Below are positions 1 through 8,984 of a DNA stretch of 15,393 bases, in pieces. The notes under the pieces were generated by a model that made no database searches, was not told the DNA's origin, and saw nothing but the letters and a program-made list of their open reading frames with translations. The DNA is from Petrotoga sp. UBA5851 (GTDB taxonomy: Bacteria > Thermotogota > Thermotogae > Petrotogales > Petrotogaceae): assembly GCA_002431635.1 (NCBI GenBank), contig DJGH01000062.1, positions 391 to 15,783 on the forward strand, given 5' to 3'. Position numbers and translations under genes: made by a program. The first letter of the stretch is position 1. Each line of letters starts with the position of its first letter.

Positions 1-81
1 GATAAAAAACGATCAAAAAATCCAGTTTTAATGTCTTTTAAAGCATCCATACGTTATTATCTGGCATTACGGAGGTGGCTT

Positions 82-204
82 ATGAAAAAAGAAGATTTCT
101 GTTTCAGAAATGATGATATAGGAGATCTAAAAGCCTTTCATAATGATCAATACAGTCTTATGAGCATGTCCAGCAGCCTTATGAAGATTTTTTTGGGAGT
201 ATAA
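82..204 (+). CDS. Small protein, 40 aa, first of a tandem pair
   Basis: An ATG preceded by GGAGG six bases upstream opens a 40-codon frame ending in TAA. The product is hydrophilic and charged at first (starts MKKEDF), has a Ser/Met-rich stretch, and ends in a short hydrophobic tail MKIFLGV. There is no signal peptide or clear membrane span. The next small ORF starts 12 bases after the stop and has its own ribosome-binding site, so the two probably share a transcript. The two proteins begin alike (MKKE and MKRE) and end alike (MKIFLGV and IRLFMGF), which suggests they are related. The same frame is open back to base 1, so this could instead be the tail of a longer gene entering from the left; the ribosome-binding site favours a start at 82. 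No function recognised. Confidence 0.45.
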   Translation: MKKEDFCFRNDDIGDLKAFHNDQYSLMSMSSSLMKIFLGV

Positions 205-216
205 AGGAGAAGAAGT

Positions 217-339
217 ATGAAAAGAGAACTGATAGGAAAAAAAGATGAAAATTATGAGGTTCTGAGAAAAGAAATAAAATCATCATTTGAATTTATTTTA
301 AACGATCCTCAGAGTATAAGGCTTTTCATGGGATTTTGA
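217..339 (+). CDS. Small protein, 40 aa, second of a tandem pair
   Basis: The ATG follows AGGAG at a spacing of seven bases, and the frame runs 40 codons to TGA. The product is charged (starts MKRELIGKK), is predicted by eye to be mostly helical in its middle (many K, E and L), and ends in IRLFMGF. This tail matches the end of the upstream 40-residue protein in the pattern hydrophobic-(K/R)-hydrophobic-F-hydrophobic-G-hydrophobic. A hairpin and then a winged-helix regulator gene follow on the same strand. Possible roles are a peptide signal, a partner of the regulator, or a small structural protein; nothing in the sequence decides among these. The good ribosome-binding site, equal length and shared ends argue that it is translated. 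Confidence 0.5.
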   Translation: MKRELIGKKDENYEVLRKEIKSSFEFILNDPQSIRLFMGF

Positions 340-370
340 AAAAAGGCAACTGTCGGAAAGTATATCAAAT

Positions 371-405
371 AATATAAATGCTGGGCAAGCCCGGCATTTT
401 ATATT
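371..405 (+). terminator. Hairpin with T-rich tail before the ArsR-family gene
   Basis: An 8-bp stem ATGCTGGG (378-385) pairs with CCCGGCAT (390-397) around the loop CAAG, with one G-T wobble. AT-rich flanks (371-377 and 398-405) can extend it. The 3' side is T-rich (ATTTTATATT), as in an intrinsic terminator for the small-ORF transcript. It ends one base before the GGGAGG ribosome-binding site of the next gene, so it could also act as an attenuator or a 5'-end structure. No strong separate promoter was found between 340 and 417. Confidence 0.6.
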
Positions 406-417
406 GGGAGGAATAAA

Positions 418-975
418 ATGGAAGATGTAAAAATTTTGGATGAAATAACCACTATAAAGGCTATAGCCCATCCTTTAAGAATAAGGATAATAGAGGAATT
501 TGGCGGCAAGGCGTACACAGCCAAGCAGATAGCGGATAAAATGAAGGAATCTCCAGCAAAGATATACTATCATATAATTGAGATGGAGGCTGTCGGAATA
601 CTCAAACTTGTCAGGACGGTTGAAAACTCAGGGATACTTGAAAAGTATTATGAGCCTGTTGCCAGATATTTTAAGATTTCTAAGGAGCTATTATCTAACG
701 ATAAAGAGTTTAAATCCGAAACCCTTAAGATTTTTGATAACTTATTCAAGAATATGGACAGGGATTACTACTCATACTTATCCAAAATAAAAGAAACACA
801 TGAAAAATTTCCAAAGGATTCTGGTATTTCCTATATAACCATGCATCTGGATGAAGCCAGATTTAAAGAATTTACGTTCAAACTTACAGAGCTTTTCCAT
901 GAATATTCAAAGTTTGCCGAAGGTGAAAGTACCAAAGAGTATAAAGCCGGGTTCATTGTATTTCCTAAAAATTAG
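418..975 (+). CDS. ArsR-family winged-helix transcriptional regulator
   Basis: This is a 185-residue DNA-binding protein. Residues 10-85 form an ArsR-like winged helix: a helix with the usual AHPLRIRI segment near 17-24, a helix-turn-helix with recognition helix SPAKIYYHI at 45-53, and a wing ending near GILEKYYEP at 72-80. Residues 90-185 are an acidic and aromatic C-terminal domain as in the longer members of this family. There is no cysteine anywhere in the protein, so a thiol-based metal sensor is unlikely; a small-molecule or protein ligand is more likely. GGGAGG lies six bases before the ATG. The stop codon overlaps that of the convergent gene by two bases. The two small ORFs directly upstream are candidate targets or partners, which is an inference from position only. 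Confidence 0.85.
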   Translation: MEDVKILDEITTIKAIAHPLRIRIIEEFGGKAYTAKQIADKMKESPAKIYYHIIEMEAVGILKLVRTVENSGILEKYYEPVARYFKISKELLSNDKEFKSETLKIFDNLFKNMDRDYYSYLSKIKETHEKFPKDSGISYITMHLDEARFKEFTFKLTELFHEYSKFAEGESTKEYKAGFIVFPKN

Positions 976-2234
976 TAAAATAGCTCCAAACCTGCTCTTA
1001 TAACATATGGTTCATGATTAAAAATTTTTTTATCGCCGTATATATTGAAACGATACGTTACATCGGATACAAAGGACAGGCTGTCGTTTATTTTAAGGTA
1101 TAATGATGCACAAAAAGGAATGAAAAGATAGAAATCACAGCTTTCCGGAGTAAAAGGATTGAAATTTTTTCCGGAGTTGTTTTGAAAATCATATCCACAG
1201 GCCGCCCCCAGAGAGATTCCGCTTTTCAGAAGGCCATTTATGTCAAGGAGATATCCGCCATCCACTCCAAGATTAATAGATACTGAGTAATCCTTGAGAC
1301 CTGCCTGCATAAAGCTTGCACAAAATACTCCTGTATAGTCGTCATATCCGCTTTTTATAAAAAAACCCGGAGTATTCAGACCATCAAATGAGGCCGATAT
1401 CCTAAAGCTTTTTCTGTGAAGTTTTATATAAGGATTTTCCATTAAATGGGTTGTTGATACCGAAACTGGGAAGCGCAAAGGTTTTTCAAGGACTTTTATG
1501 ATGCTTGAATCAGGAAAAGCTTCTACCACTACAGCTTTGCCCTCAATGACTTCATAGGTGCCCGCTGAATTGTTGAGATTTTCAACAAAGTTAAAAGTCA
1601 TGTTTTCACTTATTCCGCAGTTGGTTCCACCATCTATATAGAATAGATCCAGCCACTTCTCACCGGAAACCTTCGCTGAAAGAATAAAAGCATGACTCAT
1701 ATCCTTTGATATCTCTTGGGATATAAAGTCAACTGCAGATAATTTGGATGTGCGGAAGGCCTGCTGAACGGAAACCTCCTTTTCTATGAAAGCTCTTGAA
1801 TATGCATCTATTTTTCTGCTGTTTAGGACTTCACCTGTTTTGACATACACAAATTTGTAATTTACTATTGCATGGAAGTCTATCCACTCTTTGGTATCGT
1901 TTTTTCCACGTTCTGAAAAAGTATCAAGGATCTGGACATATATTATGCCGTCTGTATCAAGCTGAGCCTGATACTCCGATCCTCCCTGGGCAATGCCTGA
2001 AAGCATAAGTTTTACTTCATCATATATGGTCTGATCTCTTATAACTATCCTATACTTTCTGAGTTTGTAAATATAATCTGTCACCTGAGCTTCGATAAGT
2101 TTAAGAATTTCCTGTTCATCTGAGGAAATACTGCTGAAATCAGGACAAAAGAGAATTTTCTTTCTTATATCTGATGCAAAGCCTGCATTAAGACAAAAAA
2201 TAATGATAAATATGAGAATAATAATTTTTTTAAT
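972..2234 (-). CDS. Secreted CsgG/FlgT-like protein with C-terminal beta-barrel, ATT start
   Basis: The frame is open well upstream of the first usual start (GTG at 2084), and the extra part encodes an excellent signal peptide: KK, then about ten Ile/Leu/Phe residues, ending AGFA|SD near residue 20. The only start that fits the strong GGAGGG site is ATT at 2234, six bases after it; the sole alternative, ATA at 2240, abuts it. No ATG, GTG or TTG occurs in frame between the upstream stop and 2234. This gives 420 residues. Residues 21-190 resemble CsgG/TolB-N-like lipoprotein domains (a VKTGEVL segment near 131-137). Around 199-245 is a segment with G-x-x-x-G-I spacing like the FlgT C-terminal domain. 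About 275-420 is rich in alternating aromatic strands and ends ELFY, typical of outer-membrane barrels. Specific function unknown. Confidence 0.7.
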   Translation of the reverse strand: MKKIIILIFIIIFCLNAGFASDIRKKILFCPDFSSISSDEQEILKLIEAQVTDYIYKLRKYRIVIRDQTIYDEVKLMLSGIAQGGSEYQAQLDTDGIIYVQILDTFSERGKNDTKEWIDFHAIVNYKFVYVKTGEVLNSRKIDAYSRAFIEKEVSVQQAFRTSKLSAVDFISQEISKDMSHAFILSAKVSGEKWLDLFYIDGGTNCGISENMTFNFVENLNNSAGTYEVIEGKAVVVEAFPDSSIIKVLEKPLRFPVSVSTTHLMENPYIKLHRKSFRISASFDGLNTPGFFIKSGYDDYTGVFCASFMQAGLKDYSVSINLGVDGGYLLDINGLLKSGISLGAACGYDFQNNSGKNFNPFTPESCDFYLFIPFCASLYLKINDSLSFVSDVTYRFNIYGDKKIFNHEPYVIRAGLELFY

Positions 2235-2264
2235 AAATATCCCTCCTTCTGAGCCGATATGCCA

Positions 2265-2273
2265 ATTATATCA
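2265..2273 (-). promoter_or_regulatory. Extended -10 promoter for the secreted barrel protein
   Basis: On the minus strand TGA precedes a perfect TATAAT (2270-2265), which is an extended -10 element. A -35 element at normal spacing would fall inside the groEL terminator hairpin and is poor (TTTAAA). The T-run of the terminator directly abuts this promoter, so the downstream gene is insulated from groESL and starts its own transcript. Confidence 0.6.
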
Positions 2274-2274
2274 T

Positions 2275-2304
2275 AAAAAAGCGTGCCTTTAAAAGGCACG
2301 CTTT
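2275..2304 (-). terminator. Terminator of the groES-groEL operon
   Basis: The palindrome pairs GCGTGCCTT (2281-2289) with AAGGCACGC (2293-2301) and is flanked by AAA and TTT, giving a stem of up to 12 bp. It lies 11 bases after the groEL stop and is followed on the minus strand by six T residues, a classic factor-independent terminator. Confidence 0.9.
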
Positions 2305-2314
2305 ACTTATTTCA

Positions 2315-3955
<1,641 letters not shown>

Positions 3956-3959
3956 TTAT

Positions 3960-4232
3960 TTAGTCAACTACTTTGCCTAAAATATCATCAATGTCAATCA
4001 GGATATGATCTACATCATCAATCTTTATTTCATTTCCGGCGAATTTTGAAAAAATAACCTTGTCTCCGGCTTTAAGATCATATTCTGCGTCAAGGTTGCC
4101 TACGGCAATAACTAAAGCTTTCTGAGGCTTTTCCTTTGCCGAATCTGGAAGAACTATGCCGCCCTCGGTTCTTTTTTCTTCGGTTATAGGCTTTATAAGA
4201 ACTCTCTTTCCTAATGGTTTCACTTGCATCAT
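3960..4232 (-). CDS. groES: Co-chaperonin GroES (10 kDa subunit)
   Basis: The 90-residue lid of the GroEL chamber begins MMQVKPLGKRVLI. It shows the mobile loop (about 18-33, with GGIVLPDSA) that docks on GroEL and the conserved VIFSKFAGNEI strand region. The frame is open further upstream, but the ATG at 4232 follows a strong AAGGAGGGA site, and the extra codons upstream would run toward the operator. An ATG at 4229 is an equally likely exact start. It is the first gene of the groES-groEL operon and lies under a CIRCE operator. Confidence 0.97.
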   Translation of the reverse strand: MMQVKPLGKRVLIKPITEEKRTEGGIVLPDSAKEKPQKALVIAVGNLDAEYDLKAGDKVIFSKFAGNEIKIDDVDHILIDIDDILGKVVD

Positions 4233-4281
4233 GAATCCCTCCTTATATATTTGATTACATACGTACATTTTTTTTGTTTTG

Positions 4282-4308
4282 TTAGCACTTTGATTTAAAG
4301 AGTGCTAA
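4282..4308 (-). promoter_or_regulatory. CIRCE operator (HrcA binding site)
   Basis: The inverted repeat TTAGCACTT-N9-GAGTGCTAA differs from the CIRCE consensus TTAGCACTC-N9-GAGTGCTAA at a single base. It sits between the groES promoter and the groES start, just after the predicted transcription start. This placement implies repression of groES-groEL by HrcA, relieved on heat shock. The hrcA gene itself is not in the window. Confidence 0.95.
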
Positions 4309-4319
4309 GTACATTGAAT

Positions 4320-4348
4320 ATCATAACATTAACCCTTGACAGATGCAA
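4320..4348 (-). promoter_or_regulatory. Sigma-70-type promoter of groES-groEL
   Basis: Reading the minus strand: TTGCAT (4348-4343), a 17-base spacer, then TATGAT (4325-4320), with TGT just before the -10 (an extended -10). The predicted start near 4313 places CIRCE at the very beginning of the transcript, the standard arrangement. Confidence 0.8.
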
Positions 4349-4422
4349 GAGCGAAAAAAGTCATTTTTAACTAAATAATGGAATATATGAACAAATAGCA
4401 ATGATTAGAGTCGAAAATCTCT

Positions 4423-4755
4423 TTATTTCTTTGGTTCTTCGTCTGAAGCAGGCTTGGACTGATGTTTATCAACCCTTTCCGAAACAGGTCTTTCCCATAT
4501 TTTTTTGTTTTTCTTGTCGTCCAGTATAAAGTTGATGTCCTGTGGTATATTTAATTTTTCGGCATGGTTTTCTATTATACTTACCATAAGATCTTCAGGA
4601 AGTGAAGTAATTATCCACAGGTCGGAAAGAAAAATTTTTTCCTCCATTCTGACCGGGGCTTTAAATATGGCACTTTCAAGAGCTTTAACAAAAATATCGT
4701 TAGGTTCCTCTTTTATAAAACCTTTTCCAGTATTTTCTCCAAAAATCTGAGACAT
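4423..4755 (-). CDS. Hypothetical protein, 110 aa
   Basis: The start was chosen at the ATG at 4755 (MSQIF), which follows GGAGGG at a spacing of six; a longer frame from 4785 would include the ribosome-binding site itself. The product is soluble, without signal peptide or membrane segment. Residues 15-80 look like a compact alpha/beta unit, with SLPEDLMVSIIENHAEKL predicted helical. Residues 80-110 are a charged, proline-containing tail that is likely disordered. I do not recognise the family. It lies between the divergent gap gene and the groES promoter and has its own extended -10 promoter. The groES promoter lies downstream of its stop, so it is not part of the heat-shock operon. Base composition is like its neighbours. 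Confidence 0.75.
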   Translation of the reverse strand: MSQIFGENTGKGFIKEEPNDIFVKALESAIFKAPVRMEEKIFLSDLWIITSLPEDLMVSIIENHAEKLNIPQDINFILDDKKNKKIWERPVSERVDKHQSKPASDEEPKK

Positions 4756-4789
4756 TTTTTCCCTCCTTATAAAGTTTATTTCCAAATAA

Positions 4790-4798
4790 ATTTTATCA
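4790..4798 (-). promoter_or_regulatory. Extended -10 promoter for the 110-aa protein gene
   Basis: On the minus strand TGA-TAAAAT (4798-4790) lies about 35 bases upstream of the ATG at 4755. No good -35 hexamer is present at 17 bases, so the TG extension probably compensates. Confidence 0.45.
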
Positions 4799-4881
4799 TA
4801 CTAATAGCATTTTCCGAAATTCCGCCATATATTCCCGTTATACGTGATTTAAAGAAACTAAACACAGGAATTTTGAGAAAA

Positions 4882-4911
4882 TTGACAAAGTACACCTGTT
4901 TGATGTATATT
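4882..4911 (+). promoter_or_regulatory. Promoter of the gap gene
   Basis: A perfect TTGACA (4882-4887) is followed after 18 bases by TATATT (4906-4911); TATTAT at 4908-4913 is an alternative -10. It lies about 50 bases before the gap start and points toward it. It is the only promoter in the window with a perfect -35, in keeping with a highly expressed glycolytic gene. Confidence 0.75.
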
Positions 4912-4919
4912 ATACTTGA

Positions 4920-6026
<1,107 letters not shown>

Positions 6027-6040
6027 TAAGATAATAAAAT

Positions 6041-6069
6041 AAAAAGCAGCGTTTAAACGCTGCTTTTTT
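6041..6069. terminator. Bidirectional terminator between gap and the GGDEF gene
   Basis: The perfect palindrome AAAAAGCAGCGTTT/AAACGCTGCTTTTT has an A-run on the left and a T-run on the right, so it can terminate transcripts from both directions. The TAA stop of the GGDEF gene (6053-6055) lies in the loop, and the last codons of that gene form one arm. Confidence 0.9.
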
Positions 6070-7426
6070 CTATTTCCTCCTTGTATAATAGCTTTTCTTT
6101 GTACATCTGAGAATCAGCTTGGTTAACAAACTCATCTATGGTTTGTTCGCCGCTGTAAGTGGCAGTTCCGTGACTCATACTTATCTTATAAGGTATATCA
6201 GAATTTTTGTTGAACTGTTCGCATTCATTTCTTATACGCTTCCAGACAATCTCTGCTTTTTCAGCTTTACAGTCCGGTAGTATTATAAGAAATTCATCTC
6301 CACCCATTCTGAATATTATATCGGACTTACGGGCGCATTTTTTTATTATTTTCGTAGTATTTATAATAAGCTCATCTCCTTTGGAATGGCCAAATCTATC
6401 GTTAGTATTTTTGAGACCGTTTATGTCTATGTATATTATCGAAAGAGGAGAGTTGCGTCTTTGTGATTGCATGATCTCTTTTTCAAGAAGCGATATACCA
6501 ACTCTTCTGTTAAAAATGCCTGTTAGCTCATCAATGCTGGCATACATCTTCAACTCTTCTTCAAGCTTTTTTTTGGCTGTTATATCCTGTGTAACAAAAG
6601 CAATCTGATTTTTTGAGATCTTATACGCTATAAGATCAATAACTCTTTGGGACTGAAGAGTAATCTCTGTTTTAAATGTTCTTTTAGATTTTTGAGCCTT
6701 TTTCAGTATTTCCATAAAAAGATTTTTCTCCTCAGGCGTAAAAAAATTACATTCTTTATTCCTGGGCAGAGTATCATTTTTAAAAGTTTTTTTAGCTACG
6801 GAATTTATATCTTCTATAGTACAGTCTTTTAGATTTTTTGCAGAATCATGTATAAGCTTAAAAATTATTACTCCCTGAGTCATGTTTGAGAAAAGTTTCT
6901 GATACTTTCTTTCGCTTTCCTTAACCTTTTTCTCCATTGAAGTCAGGTTAAGAATATTGCCTATGACCGAAGCTGTTATGATAACCATCCCTTTTTCCTG
7001 TTCCGTCCAGAGTCTGTTTTCTTTGCAATCCTGTAGTTCCAGGATTCCCCATATGCTATTTGACCTGTATACGGGAACAATAAGAACCGATTTTATACCT
7101 GATTCATTCATTGTTATCCTTATTTCTTCGGAGAAGTCATCAATTACTTTATATGGTTCATCTTTGAGAGTTTTTTTAATCCAGACCGATGGACTCTGTT
7201 CCGCATAGGGTGATTTATCTGTTTCAAAGGAAACAAGCTTTTTTATACTCTGTTTTTTTTGGAGTATCTGATAGAAGATGACCCTGGTGGCCTTCATCTC
7301 CTCAAATAGTATTTTTAAAAGTTCTGAGGAAATATCAACAGGTGTAGAATTTTTTTTGGACATATTGGCTGTATAGAGTATTCTGTGAAGAATCTTATCC
7401 TGTTTATAGAATGTATGGTTATCCAT
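6053..7426 (-). CDS. GAF-PAS-GGDEF diguanylate cyclase
   Basis: This 457-residue signalling enzyme makes cyclic di-GMP from two GTP. Domains by eye are a GAF-like sensor at about 15-165 (VLIVPVYRSNSIWGILEL at 114-131), a short coiled linker at 163-175, a PAS-like domain at about 175-285 ending in the usual QDITAKKKLEEEL, and the GGDEF domain at 290-450. The active site GGDEF is intact at 375-379, and the inhibitory RxxD (RKSD, 366-369) lies five residues before it, so product feedback inhibition is expected. There is no signal peptide or membrane span, so it is cytoplasmic. GGAGG precedes the ATG. It has an extended -10 promoter of its own and is divergent from the alarmone synthetase gene. 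The ligands of the sensor domains cannot be told. Confidence 0.95.
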   Translation of the reverse strand: MDNHTFYKQDKILHRILYTANMSKKNSTPVDISSELLKILFEEMKATRVIFYQILQKKQSIKKLVSFETDKSPYAEQSPSVWIKKTLKDEPYKVIDDFSEEIRITMNESGIKSVLIVPVYRSNSIWGILELQDCKENRLWTEQEKGMVIITASVIGNILNLTSMEKKVKESERKYQKLFSNMTQGVIIFKLIHDSAKNLKDCTIEDINSVAKKTFKNDTLPRNKECNFFTPEEKNLFMEILKKAQKSKRTFKTEITLQSQRVIDLIAYKISKNQIAFVTQDITAKKKLEEELKMYASIDELTGIFNRRVGISLLEKEIMQSQRRNSPLSIIYIDINGLKNTNDRFGHSKGDELIINTTKIIKKCARKSDIIFRMGGDEFLIILPDCKAEKAEIVWKRIRNECEQFNKNSDIPYKISMSHGTATYSGEQTIDEFVNQADSQMYKEKLLYKEEIEKSSV

Positions 7427-7465
7427 TTTTGCCTCCGGATTTTTGAGCTACTATGACTTAATATA

Positions 7466-7474
7466 ATTATAACA
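7466..7474 (-). promoter_or_regulatory. Extended -10 promoter of the GGDEF gene
   Basis: The minus strand reads TGT-TATAAT (7474-7466), a perfect extended -10 about 40 bases before the ATG at 7426. The -35 region is poor (TAATAA). Confidence 0.6.
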
Positions 7475-7514
7475 TAATTTACGTAATATTATTAAATGGA
7501 AAAAGTTATTTTAT

Positions 7515-7546
7515 TGTGAAATTTTAAGTTGTTATGATATATAATA
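7515..7546 (+). promoter_or_regulatory. Promoter of the synthetase-polA operon
   Basis: TTGTGA (7515-7520) is followed by TGA-TATATA (7536-7544) at an 18-base spacing; an overlapping TATAAT lies at 7541-7546. It is about 32 bases before the ATG at 7578. The exact -10 is uncertain because the AT repeats overlap. Confidence 0.55.
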
Positions 7547-7577
7547 GGAGTAGTGTTAAGATATGGAGGTAAATTAA

Positions 7578-8984
7578 ATGGATAAAGTGAACGATCTTTT
7601 TTACGGCTCTGATGACGGCTACTATATTCAGGAGTACGGTAGGCGTTTGGGGTTGTATGAAAAATTTACTAAAAAGGTACAGGATCTTATCTATGAGCTT
7701 TTAAAACAGACTGAAATTGAAATTGAAAACATATCCTCGCGTGTAAAGACTTTAGAAAGCTTTGAAGGCAAGCTGCAACGGAAAAATTATAAAGATCCTT
7801 TCAGAGAAATGACAGACCTTAGTGGAGTACGTATCATTCTTTATTATAAGGAGGATATCGACAAGCTTGGGGAAATAATAAAAAGGGAGTTTGATGTGGA
7901 CTGGGATAACTCTGTTGATAAATCAAAACTGATAGATTCAGATAAGATAGGGTATCTTTCAACCCACTATATAGTAAGCGTAGCAAAGGACAGGCTTAAA
8001 CTTACCGAATGGCGGCCGTTTGAAGGTCTAAAATGTGAAATACAGGTAAGAACAATTCTTCAGCATGCATGGGCAGCGATAGATCATAAGATAAGGTATA
8101 AGCCTTCAAATAAGGTTCCTAAAAAGCTTGAAAGAAAGCTTTTTCTTCTTGCGGGACTGCTTGAGCTTGCGGATGATGAGTTTTCGTTTATCAAGACACT
8201 TACAACGGAGATGGAAGGATATTACTCCATGATGATAAAGGCTAACAACCTCAAAAATGTGGATATAAACCTCACATCTCTTGAAGTTTTCCTTGATCTT
8301 ACGGAAAAAAAGTATAATTTTATGGAGATAATTGAAAAAGCTGGTTTTGTGAACTATGAAAAAAGCACTGAACTAAGCCCTGCAGAAAAAGAAAAAATCA
8401 GGAGTGCGAGCAAAACTCTGCTGCTTGAGGTTCTCAATGCGTTAGAATTTGACAGCATTGAAGACCTTCAGAAGATTCTTGATGATTCCACAAGCTGGTT
8501 TGAAGAAAAGTTTGCTGCGCTCAAGGCTCTTTTTAAGAACTTTGATGTGTATATAACAGTTTATGACGTAGTGATGGCAATAGTTCTATTTTCCATAAAT
8601 GAGGAAAGATACATAGAAAACGGTTTTGATATGCTGGCTTACAAGCACAAACTGATAGAACTTAAAGATAAGCTTGCACGCAAACTGCCTTTTTTCAGAG
8701 GAAGTGAACTTTCACATAAAGAGCTTGCGGGCGATGCTCTTTCATCATTGGAAGAAGTTTTAGGCGAGCAGATAAAGGAACTTACTCCCTCACAGCTTGT
8801 GGAGCTTAGGAAAGCCCTTACTTATGATGTACCTGCTTTTTTTGACGATAACGAGACATTAAAAGGTGTTTTGGACGATGCAGCCATGGAAAAAATGAAA
8901 AAACTCATAACTGATATGAAGAATAAGAGTTTTCCTGTACTGAAAGGCAGTACAGAAAACGAATGGAAAGAGGATGAAAAATGA
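7578..8984 (+). CDS. RelA/SpoT-domain (p)ppGpp synthetase with long C-terminal region
   Basis: This 468-residue protein has a RelA/SpoT synthetase domain at about 25-215 and no HD hydrolase domain in front. Visible motifs are RVKTLESFEGK (55-65, ATP side), DLSGVRI with Asp80, the guanine-stacking Tyr126 in GYLSTHYIV, and EIQVRTILQHAWAAIDH (154-170) with the catalytic glutamate and the conserved His and Trp. It should transfer pyrophosphate from ATP to GDP or GTP. Residues 216-468 are helical and unassigned; they are not the TGS-ACT regulatory region of long RelA and could sense a ligand or bind a partner. GGAGGT lies seven bases before the ATG. Its last codons overlap the polA start (ATGA), so the two are translationally coupled. 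No toxin-antitoxin partner is adjacent. Confidence 0.9.
   Translation: MDKVNDLFYGSDDGYYIQEYGRRLGLYEKFTKKVQDLIYELLKQTEIEIENISSRVKTLESFEGKLQRKNYKDPFREMTDLSGVRIILYYKEDIDKLGEIIKREFDVDWDNSVDKSKLIDSDKIGYLSTHYIVSVAKDRLKLTEWRPFEGLKCEIQVRTILQHAWAAIDHKIRYKPSNKVPKKLERKLFLLAGLLELADDEFSFIKTLTTEMEGYYSMMIKANNLKNVDINLTSLEVFLDLTEKKYNFMEIIEKAGFVNYEKSTELSPAEKEKIRSASKTLLLEVLNALEFDSIEDLQKILDDSTSWFEEKFAALKALFKNFDVYITVYDVVMAIVLFSINEERYIENGFDMLAYKHKLIELKDKLARKLPFFRGSELSHKELAGDALSSLEEVLGEQIKELTPSQLVELRKALTYDVPAFFDDNETLKGVLDDAAMEKMKKLITDMKNKSFPVLKGSTENEWKEDEK

Noticed and set aside
1..81. Frame 1 open from the left edge into the first small ORF
   Set aside because: It could be the end of a longer gene, but the encoded stretch is Arg-rich and unrecognised, and a good ribosome-binding site supports the start at 82. 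Kept only as a caveat.
2190..2200. Cysteine near the end of the barrel protein's signal peptide as a lipobox
   Set aside because: The residues before the Cys are IIF, without the small residue at -1 that a lipobox needs, and AGFA-SD gives a normal signal peptidase I site.
7578..8984. Toxic small alarmone synthetase of a toxin-antitoxin or anti-phage system
   Set aside because: No small antitoxin gene is adjacent; the neighbour is polA in a tight overlap, and no defence genes are nearby.
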